In this document: one piece after another, positions 35,253-48,075 of the stretch
Numbering within the stretch: position 1 is the stretch's first letter
Layout of the letters: each line of letters opens with the position of its first letter
Assembly: GCA_964017155.1 (NCBI GenBank)
Contig: OZ024864.1
Span: 37,840,230 to 37,904,229 of the forward strand
Direction of reading: 5' to 3'
DNA from: Oasisia sp. SBJ-2009
Lineage: Eukaryota; Annelida; Polychaeta; Sabellida; Siboglinidae
Length of the DNA: 64,000 nt
Program-made: the position numbers and the translations under genes
Notes under the pieces: generated by a model
What the model saw: only the letters and a program-made list of their open reading frames with translations
Database searches by the model: none
What the model was told of the DNA's origin: nothing

Positions 35253-37311
35253 TTACTGGTGTGTGTGTGTGGCTGTCCCTGCTGTTATTGTCTGACTGGC
35301 TGGTCTGCGATCAAGCTGTCGCTTTCTGTAAACGTCAAGTACAGATCTCTGTTGTTTTGCCTTGAAGTAGTCTTTCATCCGCTGTGACTTTATAGCTCGT
35401 CTGTGTCGGCGCACAGCTGGCTGCCTGGCATATTCTCGTTGGTACATAACATCTTGCTGGATGCGTTTTACTGCACGAGCAACTTTACCACCCTTCGTAA
35501 TGGGACACTGCACATTTTCTAGCTTCCGCAGCATCGATTCTCCAGCACCGTAGTTTAGGTGATCTATGACAGAACACACACGTCCCAGTGCATTGCGGCT
35601 AAACTTAACATTCTTGGGCAGTGATGCAGAGAAGGCTCTGTTTGCAGATTCGTTCGGGTTGGTTGTCAGTCTGCGGCGTGTCAAGTGAAGTGCGACATGG
35701 CCAAGACGCATCTCTATCAGTCCTTGGAGTGTGCTTCGATCCCCGTCTGTCATGTTTACTCGTGTCAGGCCGCACGCCTTCAGATGCGGAGAGGTGTTCC
35801 ACCAGTTCCTTCTGCCACCCCAGCAGACAATCGCGTGCCTGCGACAGTTAGCACACGAACCTGCATAGCAGTCGAGTGTAGCCTGAATGACATCCGGCAT
35901 GCGTGTCGCTATGGCAGTTTCATCGCTGTCGTGAAGCATATGGACACTGGTGTAGACCATCTGACACCTTGTCTTCACATCCTCTGCAAACAGTCTTCTG
36001 TTTTCTGTTCGCCTCGCAGCATCCTCTCCGGGAAACATCATAGAGGAGAACGATGCCTTGATGATGTGACGAAATTGTGTCTGAGACAGATGTGTCGTAT
36101 CGGATTGCCTCTGTGTTTCCATGCCAGCTGGCATGGCATCTTGTATGCCACGTGAAGCCAGTGCATCTCCATCTGTAGCGACATACTTGATTGCGACACC
36201 ATCTCGTGCCAGACTGTCACCAATGTGTTTCCCGATCCTGTACTCAGACAGTGGCTCTGTAGCGGGGACATATAGGCTGTACATCCAACATGTCCAGGGC
36301 AGGTGACGTTTAACCCTTTACTTCGAAGTGAAGATCCTAATTTGCACAGTTTATTGTCCAGTTGGAAAGCTATGATTTCCCGTTGACCAGTTTGCCAGCT
36401 GAATGCAGTCCCGAGAGCCTGCGATGCATTCTGTCCACCACAGCTGTAAGTGTTTTTGAGGTTCGTAGAATTGTATCGAACATAGACGCTGATGTTAATC
36501 GGAGCATCTTCTGGCAGACCACGAAGAGTGTTAGTCTCCTTGGATCTCTGTCTTCTCATGCGCAAGTCATCCATTGTTGCTGGTGCAGTGAGTGCTGCCA
36601 CCTTGTTCGCTGTTCTTTGCAATCCAGTGTGACTTGGAGGGGGTGTGTGCATTGCTGTCAGAATGTGACGGAACTTGGTAGTGGCGGTTGTTGTATCCTG
36701 CAGACCGATGTGAAGTGCTACATTCGTTGTGGCAGCCCGCTGACCACAGTGTCCAGTTTCAATCTCACTGTACAGCTTGTACATGCGTGAGTGATACTCG
36801 CAGTTCACACATTTCAACGACTCCTTCCAACAGAGGCCAATCTGTTGTTCCTGGTATATTTGAAATTGTGGCGAAGGGCACATGTTCTGCTCGGCATGCT
36901 CAGTGTAGCATTCATTCCACATCTGAGCATTCTTTCCAACATTCAGCAAACGCATTTCGGAGAGGAAAGTCCTTGATTTTCATCTGGCTGGAGGTAGCTT
37001 TCTGTTAAAGTTAGTCCTCGGTTTGGCCGCGGCCGAAGAATCTTGCTGCCGCCAGATATTCCATCAGCATCAGGGACTGTCAAGAGGCCACCAGACGTTT
37101 CTTGTACAACTCTTGAGAAATCTTCCCTGTCTAGACGTGGCATCCATACAGAACTGTGCTGTGTTTCGGTCGTTTCGTCATGTGTTGATTCAAAATATGG
37201 GTGCCCTTGCTGAAAGCCACGGCTAGATTTGCACATTCTTCCAACAGGCGATGTTTTCCTATTACTAAGCTTACTCGTCTCATTATTCTCATTATTTGCA
37301 GTCTCCTTCAT
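35253..37311 (-). pseudogene. Mutator-like transposase, unit 8, two frameshifts
   Basis: Segments from ATG 37311, 36038-36955 and 35253-36284; breaks near 36961 and 36271; short end. It differs from its partner unit 5 at a Gln-to-Pro (LTAPAT, near 36582) and a His-to-Arg (near 36560). The Arg is also seen in units 12-14, so some patchwork exchange followed the block duplication. Confidence 0.75.
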
Positions 37312-38574
37312 TGTAATCGTGCAGAGTAAACCCGGCAGAATTACAATTGGCAGAGACAATCCGTGATTTAAGATTTCAGACGTCCAAGGAGTCTGAAAGT
37401 CCAAATCACAGTGACAGAACACTGTGTGTTAGGGGGGGTTGGGGAGTGGCTTAGACCAGTGGAGCATCTGTTTGAAAATCTATGCCCAAAGTGGACTAAT
37501 CAGAGTACAGCAGGGTGACCAATCTATCATTTTTTGTTTACTTCACCTAATTAGAAACATGGAAAGACCCCAGGATAAGGTGCTAATGACAACTGGGCTG
37601 TGCAACTTCTGATAATCGCCCCCATAGGCCAGCCCACCCCTGGTGGCTGGCTTCTGACTTGATCACTGCTCAATCAGGCAAGTGTGACATTGTATCAGGT
37701 GTCTACTAATTGCATTGTGTAATACTTTGCAATTGAACCAATGAAGACGTCTGGTCTTTGAAGAATGCTCACTTTAAGGTCATGTATCATGTATATTTAC
37801 AGTCTTTTAATAGGGACAAGGGAAAACAGTCATCATAATTCTCACTGCAAAATGACAATAGCCTGTATGTGATATTTTACAAAAAACATACTGGGCTCTC
37901 TGAAAAATTGGGTAATGTGTTCATATATGGCACACAAAAAAGTTTGTGCACTGTGTAGTTCTGCAAGATTAAGCATTTTGAAACTGTCGCCTGCTCACTG
38001 TTGTGGCACTCGGTGAAATAGGGTGCACTTTGTAAATGTGTCTAAAAAAAAAATGTGTGGATGAAATAAAAAACAATTACAGCATGTTGCTTCAAATAGG
38101 AGTGCCAGTAAAATGTGTTAATTTCAGATTTGTTCGCCAAAACAACCATGTCTATTTGGGGTCATGACACAGTTAGACTTCCTGTTTGGTTACCGTTGCA
38201 ACATAGTCCCATAAAAAAATAGATTTAGATTTTTTTCAACATTCACATGCTGTGACATAAGTGCATTTGAACAGTCATATTTCCAGGTGTGATTGTGGAA
38301 GCTGTTGACAGTGAAATGGTGCATTTTTAGCTGATTTCACTATGCGGATGGGTACATGGCGGTGATTTGGCTTGTTGACACCTCTGTTGTGTTACTGCCT
38401 GCATTCATTTGTAAATATTGACGGGTGTCACACATAGCGGCACTTTACGAGAGAACGAAACATTGGAACTTGACTAAACTCGACCAGCTTGTCACTGAGA
38501 TGATGATAACAACAGCCAATACGTTTTAGAATTTTCCTGCGTCTGGTTTTCTTATAATCCTACAAAACGCTAAC

Positions 38575-39039
38575 ATGGTGGCCAATGGGAAAGTTAACTG
38601 TGTCATGAGCCCTATTAGACGCCTAGCAGCAGAAACAGTTTTTAGTTGGCGCGAGATGATGGAGGCAGCGTTCTTTGACAAATATTCCGAAATAATTAGT
38701 GACAAGGTGTGCGTGTCAAGCAACAGTGAGTGTCTCATTTGGACTGCCTGTACATCAGGTGAGAAAGTGAAGTATGGTGTAGTTAAAGTGACGTTTAGTT
38801 GTGGAAACCGACGAACTATAAAAGCACACCGACTGGCCTTCATGCTATTTCATAGACAGACATTCTTGGCAGCACACCTAGATGCGTCGCATTTATGTCA
38901 CAACAGTCTTTGTGTTAATGCCAACCACATCAATCTTGAACCTCGTTCCATCAACAGTCAGAGAAATTCATGCAAGAAAACCGGCAATTGTAGCGGTCAT
39001 GGTATATATCCGGCATGTCTGTTATGGCTACAACTGTGA
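38575..39039 (+). CDS. His-Cys-box endonuclease, unit 9
   Basis: Intact majority protein. The gene and its leader (TACATGG) belong to the block type, while the transposase downstream in the same unit is of the other subfamily, so unit 9 is a mosaic. Confidence 0.86.
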   Translation: MVANGKVNCVMSPIRRLAAETVFSWREMMEAAFFDKYSEIISDKVCVSSNSECLIWTACTSGEKVKYGVVKVTFSCGNRRTIKAHRLAFMLFHRQTFLAAHLDASHLCHNSLCVNANHINLEPRSINSQRNSCKKTGNCSGHGIYPACLLWLQL

Positions 39040-39532
39040 AATGTGGTAAGAATGAACTCACTTTTTTTCGGGAGTGCATGTGCAGAATGAACTGTTCCGA
39101 TATGTTGTCTCCTTGGCTCGTAACTGGTCAATGGACTGGACAGTGTCACACGTGTGACGGCCATGCCGTGCAACAAGTGTGATGATCGTGTCGTATCGGT
39201 ACAGCGTGATGATGGCGCGGAGCTATAGTCTTCTCATGGCGTATGTCAGACAGCAGGCAGGTGATCGATGGTGTACGTAGATTGTGCTCCCATTGCATAG
39301 ACAGTCAAAGTTGCAGCTCAAGTAGACGCTAAGGAATAATACAAAGTCATATTGTTAGATTACTGTCTGTGTGCTCACTTCCATCTATTTAACTGTGTGG
39401 TGAGTGTGTCTGCCTACAATTTCTTAGCATAGGGGTGGTCGGCTGATTTCCGTGATCTTAGTGAATATGAGTGTTCAGTGTCATTGCCATGTGGGGTTGG
39501 GCGTGCACGTCTCCGTCTGCGTCTCACAGTTC

Positions 39533-41582
39533 TTACTGGTGTGTGTGTGTGGCTGTCCCTGCTGTTATTGTCTGACTGGCTGGTCTGCGATCAAGCTGTC
39601 GCTTTCTGTAAACGTCAAGTACAGATCTCTGTTGTTTTGCCTTGAAGTAGTCTTTCATCCGCTGTGACTTTATAGCTCGTCTGTGTCGGCGCACAGCTGG
39701 CTGCCTGGCATATTCTCGTTGGTACATAACATCTTGCTGGATGCGTTTTACTGCACGAGCAACTTTTCCACCCTTCGTAATGGGACACTGCACATTTTCT
39801 AGCTTCCGCAGCATCGATTCTCCAGCACCGTAGTTTAGGTGATCTATGACAGAACACACACGTCCCAGTGCATTGCGGCTGAACTTAACATTCTTGGGCA
39901 GTGATGCAGAGAAGGCTCTGTTTGCAGATTCGTTCGGGTTGGTTGTCAGTCTGCGGCGTGTCAAGTGAAGTGCGACATGGCCAAGACGCATCTCTATCAG
40001 TCCTTGGAGTGTGCTTCGATCACCGTCTGTCATGTTTACTCGTGTCAGGCCGCACGCCTTCAGATGCGGAGAGGTGTTCCACCAGTTCCTTCTGCCACCC
40101 CAGCAGACAATCGCGTGCCTGCGACAGTTAGCACACGAACCTGCATAGCAGTCGAGTGTAGCCTGAATGACATCCGGCATGCGTGTCGCTATGGCAGTTT
40201 CATCGCTGTCGTGAAGCATATGGACACTGGTGTAGACCATCTGACACCTTGTCTTCACATCCTCTGCAAACAGTCTTCTGTTTTCTGTTCGCCTCGCAGC
40301 ATCCTCTCCGGGAAACATCATAGAGGAGAACGATGCCTTCATGATGTGACGAAATTGTGTCTGAGACAGATGTGTCGTATCGGATTGCCTCTGTGTTTCC
40401 ATGCCAGCTGGCATGGCATCTTGTATGCCACGTGAAGCCAGTGCATCTCCATCTGTAGGGACATACTTGATTGTGACACCATCTCGTGCCAGACTGTCAC
40501 CAATGTGTTTCCCGATCCTGTACTCAGACAGTGGCTCTGTAGCTGGCACATTGGCTGTACATCCAACATGTCCAGGGCAGGTGACGTTTAACCCTTTACT
40601 TCGAAGTGAAGATCCTAATTTGCACAGTTTATTGTCCAGTTGGAAAGCTATGATTTCCCGTTGACCAGTTTGCCAGCTGAATGCAGTCCCCAGAGCCTGC
40701 GATGCATTCTGTCCACCACAGCTGTAAGTGTTTTTGAGGTTCGTAGAATTGTATCGAACATAGACGCTGATTTTAATCGGAGCATCTTCTGGCAGACCAC
40801 GAAGAGTGTTAGTCTCCTTGGATCTCTGTCTTCTCATGTGCAAGTCATCCATTGTTGCTTGTGCAGTGAGTGCTGCCACCTTGTTCGCTGTTCTTTGCAA
40901 TCCAGTGTGACTTGGAGGGGGTGTGTGCATTGCTGTCAGAATGTGACGGAACTTGGTAGTGGCAGTTGTTGTATCCTGCAGACCGATGTGAAGTGCTACA
41001 TTCGTTGTGGCTGCCCGCTGACCACAGTGTCCAGTTTCAATCTCACTGTACAGCTTGTACATGCGTGAGTTCGCAGTTCACACATTTCAACGACTCCTTC
41101 CAACAGAGGCCAATCTGTTGTTCCTGGTATATTTGAAATTGTGGCGAAGGGCACATGTTCTGCTCGGCATGCTCAGTGTAGCATTCATTCCACATCTGAG
41201 CATTCTTTCCAACATTCAGCAAACGCATTTCGGAGGAAAGTCCTTGATTTTCATCTGGCTGGAGGTAGCTTTCTGTTAAAGTTAGTCTTCGGTTTGGCCG
41301 CGGCCGAAGAATCTTGCTGCCGCCAGATATTCCATCAGCATCAGGGACTGTCAAGAGGCCACCAGACGTTTCTTGTACAACTCTTGAGAAATCTTCCCTG
41401 TCTAGACGTGGCATCCATACAGAACTGTGCTGTGTTTCGGTCGTTTCGTCATGTGTTGATTCAAAATATGGGTGCCCTTGCTGAAAGCCACGGCTAGATT
41501 TGCACATTCTTCCAACAGGCGATGTTTTCCTATTACTAAGCTTACTCGTCTCATTATTCTCATTATTTGCAGTCTCCTTCAT
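39533..41582 (-). pseudogene. Mutator-like transposase, unit 9, single 5-bp deletion
   Basis: Neither 2-bp insertion is present. The frame is open from the ATG at 41582 to 41043, and again from 41062 to 39533. A 5-bp deletion (GATAC lost at about 41070) shifts the frame just after the CVNC cysteine pair. The long second segment reads uninterrupted through GCTANVPATEP, TDGD, the zinc cluster and the late Glu. The six-GT short end is present. Apart from one indel this copy is complete. Confidence 0.78.
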
Positions 41583-42839
41583 TGTAATCGTGCAGAGTAA
41601 TCCCGGCAGAATTACAATTGGCAGAGACAAACCGTGATTTAAGATTTCAGACGTCCAAGGAGTCTGAAAGTCCAAATCACAGTGACAGAACACTGTGTGT
41701 TAGGGGGGTGGGGAGTGGCTCAGACCAGTGGAGCATCTGTTTGAAAATCTATGCCCAAAGTGGACCAATCAGAGTACAGCACGGTGACCAATCTATCATT
41801 TTTTATTTACTTCACCTAATTAGAAACATGGAAAGACCCCAGGATAAGGTGCTAATGACAACTGGGCTGTGCAACTTCTGATAATCGCCCCCATAGGCCA
41901 GCCCACCCCTGGTGGCTGGCTTCTGACTTGATCACTGCTCAATCAGGCAAGTGTGACAGTGTATCAGGTGTCTACTAATTGCATTGTGTAATACTTTGCA
42001 ATTGAACCAATTAAGACGTCTGGTCTTTGAAGAATGCTCACTTTAAGGTCAATTATCATGTATATTTACAGTCTTTTAATAGGGACAAGGGAAAACAGTC
42101 ATCATAATTCTCACTGCAAAATGACAATAGCCTGTATGTGATATTTTACAAAAAACATACTGGGCTCTCTGAAAAATTGGGTAATGTGTTCATATATGGC
42201 ACACAAAAAAGTTTGTGCACTGTGTAGTTCTGCAAGATTAGGCATTTTGAAACTGTCGCCTGCTCACTGTTGTGGCGCTCGGTGAAATAGGGTGCACTTT
42301 GTAAATGTGTCTAAAAAAAAAATGTGTGGATGAAATAAAAAACAATTACAGCATGTTGCTTCAAATAGGAGTGCCAGTAAAATGTGTTAATTTCAGATTT
42401 GTTCGCCAAAACAACCATGTCTATTTGGGGTCATGACACAGACTTCCTGTTTGGTTACCGTTGCAACATAGTCCCATAAAAAAATAGATTTAGATTTTTT
42501 TCAACATTCACATGCTGTGACATAAGTGCATTTGAACAGTCATATTTCCAGGTGTGATTGTGGAAGCTGTTGACAGTGAAATGGTGCATTTTTAGCTGAT
42601 TTCACTATGCGGATGGGTACTTGGCAGTGATTTATCTTGTTGACACCTCTGTTGTGTTACTGCCTGCATTCATTTGTAAATATTGACGGGTGTCACACAT
42701 AGCGGCACTTTACGAGAGAACGAAACATTGGAACTTGACTAAACTCGACCAGCTTGTCACTGAGATGATGATAACTACAGCCAATACGTTTTAGAATTTT
42801 CCTGCGTCTGGTTTTCTTATAATCCTACAAAACGCTAAC

Positions 42840-43304
42840 ATGGTGGCCAATGGGAAAGTTAACTGTGTCATGAGCCCTATTAGACGCCTAGCAGCAGAAA
42901 AACTTTTTAGTTGGAGCGAGATGATGGAGGCAGCGTTCTTTGACAAATATTCCGAAATAATTAGTGACAAGGTGTGCGTGTCAAGCAACAGTGAGTGTCT
43001 CATTTGGACTGCCTGTACATCAGGTGAGAAAGTGAAATATGGTGTAGTAAAAGTGACGTTTAGTTGTGGAAACCGACGAACTATAAAAGCACACCGACTG
43101 GCCTTCATGCTACTTCATAGACAGACATTCTTGGCAGCACACCTAGATGCGTCGCATTTATGTCACAACAGTCTTTGTGTTAATGCCAACCACATCAATC
43201 TTGAACCTCGTTCCATCAACAGTCAGAGAAATTCATGCAAGAAAACCGGCAATTGTAGCGGTCATGGTATATATCCGGCATGTCTGTTATGGCTACAACT
43301 GTGA
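42840..43304 (+). CDS. His-Cys-box endonuclease, unit 10, variant allele
   Basis: Intact, 154 residues, but with a divergent N-terminal segment: Lys21-Leu22 for Thr-Val, Ser26 for Arg, and Leu92 for Phe. The same changes recur in units 13 and 14. All catalytic and zinc residues are unchanged. Substitutions cluster outside the active site. Confidence 0.86.
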   Translation: MVANGKVNCVMSPIRRLAAEKLFSWSEMMEAAFFDKYSEIISDKVCVSSNSECLIWTACTSGEKVKYGVVKVTFSCGNRRTIKAHRLAFMLLHRQTFLAAHLDASHLCHNSLCVNANHINLEPRSINSQRNSCKKTGNCSGHGIYPACLLWLQL

Positions 43305-43679
43305 AATGTGGTAAGAATGAACTCACTTTTTTTCGGGAGTGCATGTGCAGAATGAACTGTTCCGATATGTTGTCTCCTTGGCTCGTAACTGGTCAATGGA
43401 CTGGACAGTGTCACACGTGTGACGGCCATGCCGTGCAACAAGTGTGATGATCGTGTCGTATCGGTACAGCGTGATGATGGCGCGGAGCTATAGTCTTCTC
43501 ATGGCGTATGTCAGACAGCAGGCAGGTGATCGATGGTGTACGTAGATTGTGTTCGCATTGCATACACAGTCAAAGTTGCAGCTCAAGTAGACGCTAAGGA
43601 ATAATACAAAGTCATATTGTTAGATTACTGTCTTGTGTGCTCACTTCCATCTATTTAACTGTGTGGTGAGTGTGTCTGC

Positions 43680-45855
43680 CTACAATTTCTTAGCATAGGG
43701 GTGGTCGGCTGATTTCCGTGATCTTAGTGAATATGAGTGTTCAGTGTCATTGCCATGTGGGGTTGGGGGTGCACGTCTCCGTCTGCGTCTCACAGTTCTT
43801 ACTGGTGTGTGTGTGGCTGTCGCTGCTGTTATTGTCTGACTGGCTGGTCTGCGATCAAGCTGTCGCTTTCTGTAAACGTCAAGTACAGATCTCTGTTGTT
43901 TTGCCTTGAAGTAGTCTTTCATCCGCTGTGACTTTGTAGCTCGTCTGTGTCGGCGCACAGCTGGCTGCCTGGCATATTCTCGTTGGTACATAACATCTTG
44001 CTGGATGCGTTTTACTGCACGAGCAACTTTTCCACCCTTCGTAATGGGACACTGCACATTTTCTAGCTTCCGCAGCATCGATTCTCCAGCACCGTAGTTT
44101 AGGCGATCTATGACAGAACACACACGTCCCAGTGCATTGCGGCTGAACTTAACATTCTTGGGCAGTGATGCAGAGAAGGCTCTGTTTGCAGATTCGTTCG
44201 GGTTGGTTGTCAGTCTGCGGCGTGTCAAGTGAAGTGCGACATGGCCAAGACGCATCTCTATCAGTCCTTGGAGTGTGCTTCGATCACCGTCTGTCATGTT
44301 TACTCGTGTCAGGCCGCACGCCTTCAGATGCGGAGAGGTGTTCCACCAGTTCCTTCTGCCACCCCTGCAGACAATCGCGTGCCTGCGACAGTTAGCACAC
44401 GAACCTGCATAGCAGTCGAGTGTAGCCTGAATGACATCCGGCATGCGTGTCGCTATGGCAGTTTCATCGCTGTCGTGAAGCATATGGACACTGGTGTAGA
44501 CCATCTGACACCTTGTCTTCACATCCTCTGCAAACAGTCTTCTGTTTTCTGTTCGCCTCGCAGCATCCTCTCCGGGAAACATCATAGAGGAGAACGATGC
44601 CTTCAAGATGTGACGAAATTGTGTCTGAGACAGATGTGTCGTATCGGATTGCCTCTGTGTTTCCATGCCAGCTGGCATGGCATCTTGTATGCCACGTGAA
44701 GCCAGTGCATCTCCATCTGTAGTGACATACTTGATTGCGACACCATCTCGTGCCAGACTGTCACCAATGTGTTTCCCGATCCTGTACTCAGACAGTGGCT
44801 CTGTAGCGGGGACATATAGGCTGTACATCCAACATGTCCAGGGCAGGTGACGTTTAACCCTTTACTTCGAAGTGAAGATCCTAATTTGCACAGTTTATTG
44901 TCCAGTTGGAAAGCTATGATTTCCCGTTGACCAGTTTGCCAGCTGAATGCAGTCCCGAGAGCCTGCGATGCATTCTGTCCACCACAGCTGTAAGTGTTTT
45001 TGAGGTTCGTAGAATTGTATCGAACATAGACGCTGATGTTAATCGGAGCATCTTCTGTCAGACCACGAAGAGTGTTAGTCTCCTTGGATCTCTGTCTTCT
45101 CATGTGCAAGTCATCCATTGTTGCTTGTGCAGTGAGTGCTGCCACCTTGTTCGCTGTTCTTTGCAATCCAGTGTGACTTGGAGGGGGTGTGTGCATTGCT
45201 GTCAGAATGTGACGGAACTTGGTAGTGGCGGTTGTTGTATCCTGCAGACCGATGTGAAGTGCTACATTCGTTGTGGCAGCCCGCTGACCACAGTGTCCAG
45301 TTTCAATCTCACTGTACAGCTTGTACATGCGTGAGTGATACTCGCAGTTCACACATTTCAACGACTCCTTCCAACAGAGGCCAATCTGTTGTTCCTGGTA
45401 TATTTGAAATTGTGGCGAAGGGCACATGTTCTGCTCGGCATGCTCAGTGTAGCATTCATTCCACATCTGAGCATTCTTTCCAACATTCAGCAAACGCATT
45501 TCGGAGAGGAAAGTCCTTGATTTTCATCTGGCTGGAGGTAGCTTTCTGTTAAAGTTAGTCCTCGGTTTGGCCGCGGCCGAAGAATCTTGCTGCCGCCAGA
45601 TATTCCATCAGCATCAGGGACTGTCAAGAGGCCACCAGACGTTTCTTGTACAACTCTTGAGAAATCTTCCCTGTCTAGACGTGGCATCCATTCAGAACTG
45701 TGCTGTGTTTCGGTCGTTTCGTCATGTGTTGATTCAAAATATGGGTGCCCTTGCTGAAAGCCACGGCTAGATTTGCACATTCTTCCAACAGGCGATGTTT
45801 TCCTATTACTAAGCTTACTCGTCTCATTATTCTCATTATTTGCAGTCTCCTTCAT
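43680..45855 (-). pseudogene. Mutator-like transposase, unit 10, two frameshifts, long basic tail
   Basis: Segments from ATG 45855, 44603-45499 and 43680-44828, with the shared 2-bp insertions near 45505 and 44815. With five GT repeats it keeps the full basic tail, as in unit 1, and has IDRLNY. Unit 1 and unit 10 transposases are thus close relatives although nine units apart. A Val-to-Glu change (HSSEWMP, near 45691) is private. Confidence 0.75.
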
Positions 45856-47147
45856 TGTAATCGTGCAGAGTAAACCCGGCAGAATTACAATTGGCAGAGA
45901 CAATCCGTGATTTAAGATTTCAGACGTCCAAGGAGTCTGAAAGTCCAAATCACAGTGACAGAACACTGTGTGTTAGGGGGGGTTGGGGAGTGGCTTAGAC
46001 CAGTGGAGCATCTGTTTGAAAATCTATGCCCAAAGTGGACCAATCAGAGTACAGCAGGGTGACCAATCTATCATTTTTTGTTTACTTCACCTAATTAGAA
46101 ACATGGAAAGACCCCAGGATAAGGTGCTAATGACAACTGGGCTGTGCAACTTCTGATAATCGCCCCCATAGGCCAGCCCACCCCTGGTGGCTGGCTTCTG
46201 ACTTGATCACTGCTCAATCAGGCAAGTGTGACATTGTATCAGGTGTCTACTAATTGCATTGTGTAATACTTTGCAATTGAACCAATTAAGACGTCTGGTC
46301 TTTGAAGAATGCTCACTTTAAGGTCATGTATCATGTATATTTACAGTCTTTTAATAGGGACAAGGGAAAACAGTCATCATAATTCTCACTGCAAAATGAC
46401 AATAGCCTGTATGTGATATTTTACAAAAAACATACTGGGCTCTCTGAAAAATTGGGTAATGTGTTCATATATGGCACACAAAAAAGTTTGTGCACTGTGT
46501 AGTTCTGCAAGATTAGGCATTTTGAAACTGTCGCCTGCTCACTGTTGTGGCGCTCGGTGAAATAGGGTGCACTTTGTAAATGTGTCTAAAAAAAAAATGT
46601 GTGGATGAAATAAAAAACAATTACAGCATGTTGCTTCAAATAGGAGTGCCAGTAAAATGTGTTAATTTCAGATTTGTTCGCCAAAACAACCATGTCTATT
46701 TGGGGTCATGACACAGTTAGACTTCCTGTTTGGTTACCGTTGCAACATAGTCCCATAAAAAAATAGATTTAGATTTTTTTCAACATTCACATGCTGTGAC
46801 ATAAGTGCATTTGAACAGTCATATTTCCAGGTGTGATTGTGGAAGCTGTTGACAGTGAAATGGTGCATTTTTAGCTGATTTCACTATGCGGATGGGTACT
46901 TGGCGGTGATTTGGCTTGTTGACACCTCTGTTGTGTTACTGCCTGCATTCATTTGTAAATATTGACGGGTGTCACACATAGCGGCACTTTACAAGAGAAC
47001 GAAACATTGGAACTTGACTAAACTCGACCAGCTTGTCACTGAGATGATGATAACAACAGCCAATACGTTTTAGAATTTTCCTGCGTCTGGTTTTCTTATA
47101 ATCCTACAAAACGCTAACATGGTGCCCATGGGAAAGTTAACTGTGTC

Positions 47148-47582
47148 ATGAGCCCTATTAGACGCCTAGCAGCAGAAACAGTTTTTAGTTGGCGCGAGAT
47201 GATGGAGGCAGCGTTCTTTGACAAATATTCCGAAATAATTAGTGACAAGGTGTGCGTGTCAAGCAACAGTGAGTGTCTCATTTGGACTGCCTGTACATCA
47301 GGTGAGAAAGTGAAGTATGGTGTAGTTAAAGTGACGTTTAGTTGTGGAAACCGACGAACTATAAAAGCACACCGACTGGCCTTCATGCTATTTCATAGAC
47401 AGACATTCTTGGCAGCACACCTAGATGCGTCGCATTTATGTCACAACAGTCTTTGTGTTAATGCCAACCACATCAATCTTGAACCTCGTTCCATCAACAG
47501 TCAGAGAAATTCATGCAAGAAAACTGGCAATTGTAGCGGTCATGGTATATATCCGGCATGTCTGTTATGGCTACAACTGTGA
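47148..47582 (+). CDS. His-Cys-box endonuclease, unit 11, altered start
   Basis: The usual ATG (47119) is followed by GTGCCCATGGG in place of GTGGCCAATGGG, a net loss of one base that puts the start out of frame. The next in-frame ATG (47148, normally Met11) gives a 144-residue protein that still contains both zinc sites, His106 and Asn127 in standard numbering. It may be made, but the out-of-frame upstream ATG would compete. This is the only damaged endonuclease in the array, and it lies in the unit with the only full-length open transposase. Confidence 0.8.
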   Translation: MSPIRRLAAETVFSWREMMEAAFFDKYSEIISDKVCVSSNSECLIWTACTSGEKVKYGVVKVTFSCGNRRTIKAHRLAFMLFHRQTFLAAHLDASHLCHNSLCVNANHINLEPRSINSQRNSCKKTGNCSGHGIYPACLLWLQL

Positions 47583-48075
47583 AATGTGGTAAGAATGAAC
47601 TCACTTTTTTTCGGGAGTGCATGTGCAGAATGAACTGTTCCGATATGTTGTCTCCTTGGCTCGTAACTAGTCAATGGACTGGACAGTGTCACACGTGTGA
47701 CGGCCATGCCGTGCAACAAGTGTGATGATCGTGTCGTATCGGTACAGAGTGATGATGGCGCGGAGCTATAGTCTTCTGATGGCGTATGTCAGACAGCAGG
47801 CAGGTGATCGATGGTGTACGTAGATTGTGCTCGCATTGCATAGACAGTCAAAGTTGCAGCTCAAGTAGACGCTAAGGAATAATACAAAGTCATATTGTTA
47901 GATTACTGTCTGTGTGCTCACTTCCATCTATTTAACTGTGTGGTGAGTGTGTCTGCCTACAATTTCTTAGCATAGGGGTGGTCGGCTGATTTCCGTGATC
48001 TTAGTGAATATGAGTGTTCAGTGTCATTGCCATGTGGGGTTGGGCGTGCACGTCTCCGTCTGCGTCTCACAGTTC

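Larger units (their letters stand above)
13500..39300. repeat. Three-unit higher-order repeat, period about 12,837 bp
   Basis: Units 3, 4 and 5 pair with units 6, 7 and 8. Units 3 and 6 share an Ala-to-Val change inside the transposase zinc cluster and a Phe in the frame after the second break. Units 4 and 7 share a shortened G-run near 20318/33155. Units 5 and 8 share a silent A at 21769/34606 and CTAATCAG at 24659/37496. Units 6 and 9 share TACATGG near 25516/38353. Unit starts differ by 12,837-12,839. The left limit lies between the unit-2-like CTAGTCAATGG (about 13450) and the block-type GCTCCCATTG (about 13615). The second block runs past 39285 and similarity to block type fades before about 39800. 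Limits are approximate. Confidence 0.85.
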
